Source of the DNA: Pegoplata infirma
Lineage: Eukaryota > Arthropoda > Insecta > Diptera > Anthomyiidae
Direction: 5' to 3'
NCBI GenBank assembly: GCA_963921195.1
Contig: OY992540.1
Span: 9,971,266 to 10,035,265, forward strand
Length of the DNA: 64,000 nucleotides
Position numbers and translations under genes: made by a program. This document shows, piece by piece, positions 58,017 through 64,000 of this stretch. Positions within the stretch are counted from its first letter, which is position 1; each line of letters opens with the position of its first letter. Under the pieces are notes generated by a model. That model worked only from the letters and a program-made list of their open reading frames with translations, made no database searches and was not told the origin of the DNA.

Positions 58017-59833
58017 CACTCAAAAAAAAAAGTTTGTAAAATGACATAAAATCCCCGTGATTTTACGGGGCAGGTCTTGTAAAATATGTACTAGCAAGAA
58101 TCCCCGTAATGTTACGGGGATAATTTGTAAATTGATTCAACAAAAGAAAATGTAATTTTACAATTTTTTTTTGTAAAATATTAACTTCGGGGTGAACCTT
58201 TTTTTTGGAAATTTACAAAAAATTTGGTAAATTTACTAAACAAAATTGTAAACTTACAGAAAATGGTTGTTATTTTACAAAGAAAAAATAGAAAGTGAAA
58301 AAAATTAATTGTAGATTAACAAATTATTTGGTTAAACTACTGTTTTTACTGCAAAAAAATATTGAAAAACACGTATATTTACAATAAAAATTGTAAATTT
58401 GAAAAAAAAAAAAAAATTAACAAAACAAATAGTAAACATACAAAAAAAAGTTGTAAATTTACAAAATAAAGTAGAAAATCAAAAACCAAAATTGTAAGTT
58501 TACAAATTGTTTGGTTAAACTACTGTTTTTTATGGCAAAAAAATTGTATATTTACAATAAAAAGTAGTAAATTTACAATTTTTATTGTAAATATACCATT
58601 TTTTCTTATTTTTTTGCAGTAAAAACAGTAGTTTAACCAAATAATTTGTAAATTTACAATATTCTTTTTGTATTTTCTACTTCATTTTTGTAAAATTACA
58701 ACTTTTTTCTTAAGTATACAATTTTGTTTTTTAAATTTTCATATTTGTTTTGTAAATTTACAAAAAATTTGGTTTATTTACATATTTGTTTTGTAAATTT
58801 AAAGGTTTTTCCATTGGTGCATCTTATTTTTCCTTCTTCGGCAGCTGGAGTAGCACTTCAACAACCTGAAATGATTTTTTTTTTCACTTGAACACTTTTA
58901 ACAAACTTTTTAAAGTATAACACTGCACTTTTTTATTTTTTCGACATTTCGTTTTTCTTAAGTAGAACATATGAGAATTGCGAAGGAATTTCAAGAAATT
59001 TCTTATATTTTCAGGAAAAATTAGTCAAAAAATAACAAATTTTTTTTTTAATTTTTAATTATTTTCACAAGTATTTTTAAAAAATCGGAAATTTTTTTTG
59101 GATATTGTAGATTGGATGTTTAAGTATCAGTTAAAATAAGAAAAACTTAGTTTTTCATAATTGGCAGCATTTTATTGACATTTAAGGTACCAAATTTAAA
59201 AAAAAAATTACCAAAAAATATGGTAAAATTACCAAACAAATGGTTAAAATACAAAAAAACTTAAACAATTATATCGTAGAAACACATAAAAATTGTGGTA
59301 TTTTACTTAACGCAAATTAACAAAAAAAGTGTATAAAAATTCTAATCTGAACTTAGAAAATTGTTGCGTGTCCTATTGTTGAATAATTACATTTTTTTTG
59401 TAAAACAACATTAATTCTAGTAATAAAATAAGTTTTGTAAAATTACATTGAAATTTTGTTCTTTTCAATACATACATTTCAAACAGAAAACCTTGTAAAC
59501 GGTCTTAAAAAAAATTTTGTAATAAAACATTTTTTTGGTAGAAAGACTAAATAACATCAAGTAAAATTTTGTTGTACAATTACAGTTTTCTTGTGTAAAA
59601 AAACTAAACACCTTGTAATATTTTTTTAATTTGTAAAATAATTCACTTTTTTGTAGATTTACCTAAAAAAATTGTAAAATAAATTTACCAACATATAATA
59701 GTAAAATTACAAAGCAACCCGTAGTTTTCGTTTTATTAAATATACAACAATTTTTGTAAAAAGACAAAAATATTAGTAAAATAGTATTACAAGACCTTTT
59801 ACTTGTAATTTTACAAACTTTTTTTTTTGAGTG
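58017..59833. mobile_element. CACTC-ended element, 1.8 kb, TA target duplication
   Basis: CACTCAAAAAAAAAAGTTTG and ACTTTTTTTTTTGAGTG ends with TA on both sides. Both halves are dominated by TTGTAAATTTACAA words. A non-repetitive part near 58820-59170 includes CTTCTTCGGCAGCTGGAGTA. A partial second copy fills 61664-63473. Confidence 0.78.
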
Positions 59834-59835
59834 TA

Positions 59836-60060
59836 CCAAATATACTACGCTTTGTCGAAATTTCTCATTACATATACAGTACAAAAAAAATGTACTGGCA
59901 AATCATTGGCTAAACAAAAAATACTACGCTTTGCGGAAATAGCGAATAGTATAAAAAAATGTACTGGCAACAAAATATTACTCTTTGTCGAAATTTTCTC
60001 ATTACATACAGAACAAAATATTTTTTTTTTAAATTTATTTTTAAAAATTTTATATTAAAT
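59836..60060. repeat. Three diverged ~60-90-bp tandem units
   Basis: CTACGCTTTGTCGAAATTTC, ACTACGCTTTGCGGAAATAG and TTACTCTTTGTCGAAATTTT each precede an ATGTACTGGCAA-like block. Confidence 0.55.
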
Positions 60061-60096
60061 AATGTTTTAATGATCATCTTAAGTCCAAATTCAGAC

Positions 60097-60213
60097 AGGG
60101 CAATTTTAATTGCCGCAATTCTGATTTTATAGTGTATCGGAGAGAGAGGGAAGAATCTTACCTCTCTCTCTGATACACTAAAAAATCAGAATTGCCGCAA
60201 TTAAAATTGCCCA
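60097..60213. mobile_element. ~117-bp hairpin MITE
   Basis: GGGCAATTTTAATTGCCGCA pairs with [24 protein letters not shown] sequence at the right, continuing through ATTCTGATTTTATAGTGTAT and GAGAGAGAGG / CCTCTCTCTC. Confidence 0.8.
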
Positions 60214-60746
60214 ATGTAAATTCGGTCTAACATGATAAAAACCAATTTCACTTGACGGCATTGGATAATCAAAATAATCAGAAATTTTAAGAAAAATGTT
60301 TCTTTTCAAAAATATGTCTTTAAAATAGTAATTAGAACATTTTCTTGTAAAAAATCTTTTACAACTACAGTATTTCCATTTACCAGTACGTTATCGGGAG
60401 AAACAGAGGTAATGTTAAAACCGTGAGGATTAACAAACGAAAAAGTAACGATTGATCCAGACCCTTCTATTACATTTCCCAAAGAATATTTAGTGTGTCT
60501 ATCGATCTTATTAACTAGTGGAATGTTATTTAAGTGTCAGAATGAAAAATATACAGTTTTCTTTGAATTTGTGCAATGGGATTATTTTTCAAGTCGCTGG
60601 GAAAGTATTCACTTTATATTAAAAAAAGATAAATTTCAATAAGACAGAAATATGGTACAAATGTTACCTTAAACTGACAAGAGTACCTCGAGGTTGCTTT
60701 TAGGTGTTTGACTCTAAAACACTCCACTTTGTTTTTAAATCAAACT
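60214..60746. other. Unassigned intergenic sequence
   Basis: A/T-rich with somewhat more balanced composition than the neighbourhood. No open frame or repeat end is recognised. Confidence 0.35.
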
Positions 60747-60758
60747 AATATATACACC

Positions 60759-61266
60759 GGCTTTGTTCTGCGACGGAGACTAATTAAAGATGGGCAAATG
60801 GATGGACGTGTCAGATAACACGACTAATTTGGCCTTCTCTAAATCAGGGGCGCACAAGTGAGCTGATATCGCTTCCAAGAGGAGAGATTTCGAAGCTGGT
60901 TTCTATAATTACCTGACACTGTCTAATAGGGAAGCACGCAGAGCTGTTAAATGTGCCGTCGAATGACTTTTGCCGAAGTTGCATGGATGAAGAGGAGATG
61001 AAGTTGGAAACTATCGAACACTTAATTTGCCATTGCCCGGCACTTTCTGGTCAGAGACTTGCTTCACTGGGATCTAGGGAGCTGTACGATCTTTCTGATT
61101 TGTCGGATATCAAAATTCAATATCAAAGAAGTTTCATAAGAAGCTCAAACTGGTTTAACGACAGGGACTAGTAGGTAAACCTATTACGGTCCCGTGGTAT
61201 CACAATGGGCCTCAGAGTCTACGTGTGTTGACGTAAAACGTCAGCAGCCACTTACAACCTAACCTA
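60759..61266 (+). mobile_element. 5'-truncated LINE 3' end with 12-bp target duplication
   Basis: AATATATACACC occurs at 60747-60758 and again at 61267-61278. The last part (about 60953-61171) is open and encodes NDFCRSCMDEEE, then IEHLICHCPALSGQRL, with a C-x2-C ... H-x3-C motif typical of the C-terminus of LINE ORF2 proteins, ending SSNWFNDRD and a stop. The 3' untranslated part ends CAACCTAACCT. Family matches: 18414-19835 and 31330-31432. Confidence 0.82.
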
Positions 61267-61378
61267 AATATATACACCAAGAATTATTCAATGTGATTGC
61301 GATGAATTAAGTTTGTTTTCTTGACACTTAAAAAACACTTTGCCAATTTGAATTTTATAGAATAAAAACTAATCATGT

Positions 61379-61575
61379 GCCAGTACAGTATTTTTTGTTT
61401 TTACCACGGTTTGCCAACATTGTCTAGAACCGTGGGCACACGTACAACTGGCGTTATCATTTAGATATTTTGCCAGTACAATATTTTTTGTTTTGCCCAC
61501 GGTTTACCAACATTGGCTAGAACCGTGGGCACACGTACAACTGACGTTATCATTTAGATATTGGGCCAATACGGT
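61379..61575. repeat. Tandem 93-bp repeat, two units and a partial third
   Basis: GCCAGTACAGTATTTTTTG at 61379 and GCCAGTACAATATTTTTTG at 61472 start near-identical units with CCACGGTTTGCCAACATTG and CCGTGGGCACACGTACAAC. A partial third unit starts near 61564. Confidence 0.8.
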
Positions 61576-61663
61576 ATTCGTTGAAAAACAGATATTTTGC
61601 CAACGTTTGTTGTCCCGGTTTCAACGCTTTGCCAATGTAGGCCCCACCGTATTTTTCTGCCTG

Positions 61664-63473
61664 GGTAGTTTAACCATAAAATTTGTAAATTTACAATATT
61701 GTTTTTGTATTTTCTATTTCATTTTTGTAAAATTACAACTTTTTTCGTAAGTATACAATTTTGTTTTTTAAATTTTCATATTTGTTTTGTAAATTTACAA
61801 AAAAATTGGTTTATTTACATATTGGTTTTGTAAATTTAAAGGTTTTTTCCATTGGTGCATCTTATTTTTCCTTCTTCGGCAGCTGGAGTAGCACTTCAAC
61901 AATCTGAAAAGATTTTTTTTCACTTGAGCACTTTTAACAAACTTTTTAATGTATAACACTGCACTTTTTTATTTTTTTTCGACATTTCGTCTTTCTTAAG
62001 TAGAACATATGAGAATTGCGAAGGAGGCTACACAAGAAATTTCTTATATTTTCAGGAAAAATTAGTCAAAAAATAACAATTTTTTTTGGAATTTTTAATT
62101 ATTTTCACAAGTATTTTTAAAAAATCGAAAAAAAAATTTGGATATTGTAGATTGGATGTTTAAGTACCAGTTAAAATAAGAAAAATTTGATTTTTCATAA
62201 TTGGCAGCTTTCTATTGACATTTTAGGTACCAAAAAAAAAAAAATACCAAAAAAATATGGTACAATCACCAAAAAAAATGGTAAAAATACAAAAAAAAAA
62301 CTAGAACAATTATATAGTAGAAACTAGAGATGTGCGCGTGACACGAATTTTTCGTGATTCACGTGATTCACGCGTGAATCACGCGTGATCGTGAGTGAAA
62401 TTTATTTTTACTCACGTGATCGTGAGTGCGCGTGATTGGAAAAAATAGTTTCGTGCGTGAGCGTGCGTGAGTAATTTTTTTTTCGTGAGTTTGCGTGATT
62501 GTTTTGTGCTGTTTGAAACAGAAAACAAGTAAAAGAAATCGTCATTATATTGATTTTAGAGGGAAATTTATACTAAATTGTGATTTAAATGAATTTTTAT
62601 TATTGTTTTAAGGAAAATCAATACTTTTTGTGCAAGAAATCGAAAAAAGTAAAAAGAAAATTTGTTAATTTTAATTTCGTAAGTCTCCGTGAGCGTGATT
62701 ATTTCGTGAGCGTGAGAAAAATTTTAGTTACTCACGTGAGCGTGCGTGAACGTGAGCAGAAAAAATAATTTCGTGCGTGATCGTGCGTGAGCAATATTTT
62801 TTTTTCGTGAGCGTGAGCGTGCGTGAGTCAAAATTCACTCACGCGCCCATCTCTAGTAGAAACACATAAAAATTGAGGTATTTTACCACAAATTACCAAA
62901 AAAATGGTGTAAAAATTATTTATAAAAAATTATTTGTAACTAAATTTTTTACTCCAAAACCCAAAAAAAAAATCTGAAATTAGAAAATTTTTGCGTGTCC
63001 TAAGTATTGTTGAATAATTATTTTTTTTTTGTAAAACAACATTAATTCTAGTAATAAAATAAGTTTTGTAAAATTATATTGAAATTTTGTACTTTTCAAT
63101 ACATACATTTCAAACTGAAAACCTTGTAAACGATCTTAAAAAAAAAATGTTTGTAAAAAAACATTTTTTTGGTAAAAAGACTAAATAACATCAAGTAAAA
63201 TTATGTTGTACAATAACAGTTTTCTTGTGTAAAAAAACTAAACACCTTGTAATATTTTTTTAATTTGTAAAATAATTCACTTTTTTGTAAATTTACCTAA
63301 AAAATTTGTAAAATAAATTTTCCAACATATAATAGTAAAATTACAAAGCAAACTGTAGTTTTCGTTTTATTAAATATACAACAATTTTTGTAAAAAGACA
63401 AAAATATTAGTAAAATAGAATTACAAGACCTTTTACTTGTAAATTTACAAACTTTTTTTTTTGAGTATACTGC
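61664..63473. mobile_element. Left-truncated copy of the 58017-59833 element
   Basis: AGTTTAACCATAAAATTTGT onward follows 58628-59833 closely to the TTTTTTTTTTTGAGTATA end. It is interrupted by the hAT-like element 62325-62855. Left boundary at GCCTGGG/TAGTTTAACC. Confidence 0.75.
62325..62855. mobile_element. hAT-like element of CGTGAGTG / TCACGTGA motifs, with empty site in window
   Basis: The ends are TAGAGATGTGCGCGTG and CGCGCCCATCTCTA. GTAGAAAC is duplicated exactly (62317-62324, 62856-62863). The sister host copy has a single GTAGAAAC at 59276-59283 with no insertion. Both arms are GCGTGAGCGTGCGTGAG-type repeats and the centre is A/T-rich. Confidence 0.9.
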
Positions 63474-64000
63474 GTTTGGCAGGTATTACGACAAGAAATA
63501 TACGTGTTTTCAGCGTTTAAAAAGTCAAAAAGTGTATTATTACTGCTATTTTTGATCTAACTTAAATGCTATAGCTCGGAAAGCTTTTGGGTATTTGGCG
63601 GGCATAATCTTCGGATCATATCGTCAGTATTTTCCCAGCTTTATGCATCTTCAATTTATGAAATCAAAAAGTGCTATTTTACTGTTATTTTGTATGTAAC
63701 TCAAAAACTATAGTTCGAAGAGTTTTCGGATATTTGGCGGACTTGTTCTACGGATCAAGGCCAACATTATTGCTTTGGCAACAGAATTCATATCAGAAAC
63801 TTAGGGAAAAGAACTTGGCCAAAATTTTGTTAAAACTAAAAAGTTATTGAGTCGGTTTTGCAAAATAAAATTCAAATAAATTTTTTAAATTTTATTTGCC
63901 AATTATTTTTAAAGTGTAGTTACGTACCAACAGACTTGCAAAAAAAAATATTTCACTAACTAGCCAAGTTAGCAAATTTTAAACAGAAAATAAAATTTGC
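63474..64000. repeat. Family C-like sequence at window end
   Basis: CTATAGCTCGGAAAGCTTTT and TATTTGGCGG...CTTGTTCTACGGATCAAGG resemble the central part of family C at 39590 and 53760. The final ~70 bp carry TTAGCAAA words like the 53392-54253 element. It is cut by the window edge. Confidence 0.5.

Overview
The window is nuclear DNA of an insect, most likely a higher fly (calyptrate, blowfly-like). Reasons: strong A/T bias, introns of 58-69 bp with GTAAGT donors, mini-me-type (GTCY)n dipteran repeats, an RNase H-bearing LINE, and a gene closely resembling the Drosophila phospholipase PAPLA1 (SEC23IP/DDHD family). The species is an inference.

Only two protein genes can be supported; they converge tail to tail with 503 bp between stop codons. 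The first (+ strand, 5059-9935, four exons) encodes a 277-residue protein with a signal peptide that I do not firmly recognise. The second (- strand, 30531-10439, nine visible coding exons, 1882 visible residues) has a long Pro/Gln-rich N-terminal region, a WWE-like region, a GHSLG lipase site and a C-terminal DDHD domain. Its start codon lies in an exon I could not find, upstream of 30531 (to the right in this window) or outside the window.

The rest is a dense, nested graveyard of mobile elements, filling the large introns of both genes and the ~33 kb right of the phospholipase gene. Many can be delimited exactly from terminal inverted repeats (TIRs) and target site duplications (TSDs): hAT-like elements with 8-bp TSDs (24953-25813, 26761-27554, 28966-29095, 32449-32967, 42111-46388, 55824-56881, 62325-62855); two PIF/Harbinger-type MITEs with 3-bp TSDs (1938-2367, 2408-2590); CACTC-ended elements with TA TSDs (53392-54253, 58017-59833); a Tc1-like foldback (37436-38250); CCCAG-ended elements with TT TSDs (26474-29425, 36316-37040); long foldbacks (2637-4541, 7469-9140, 34701-36031, about 51650-53080); mini-me-like elements; and LINE fragments (18414-19835, about 31330-31432, 60759-61266).

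The most unusual structures are: (i) several unrelated hAT-like elements whose bodies are almost entirely one short motif repeated many times; (ii) a giant inverted repeat made of ~34-bp satellite units (48493-49722 against 53096-57925), with arms of equal length once later insertions are removed; and (iii) a 1.33-kb near-perfect palindrome (34701-36031) carrying a tRNA-like A/B-box pair in each arm. No protein gene is visible between 30.6 and 64 kb.
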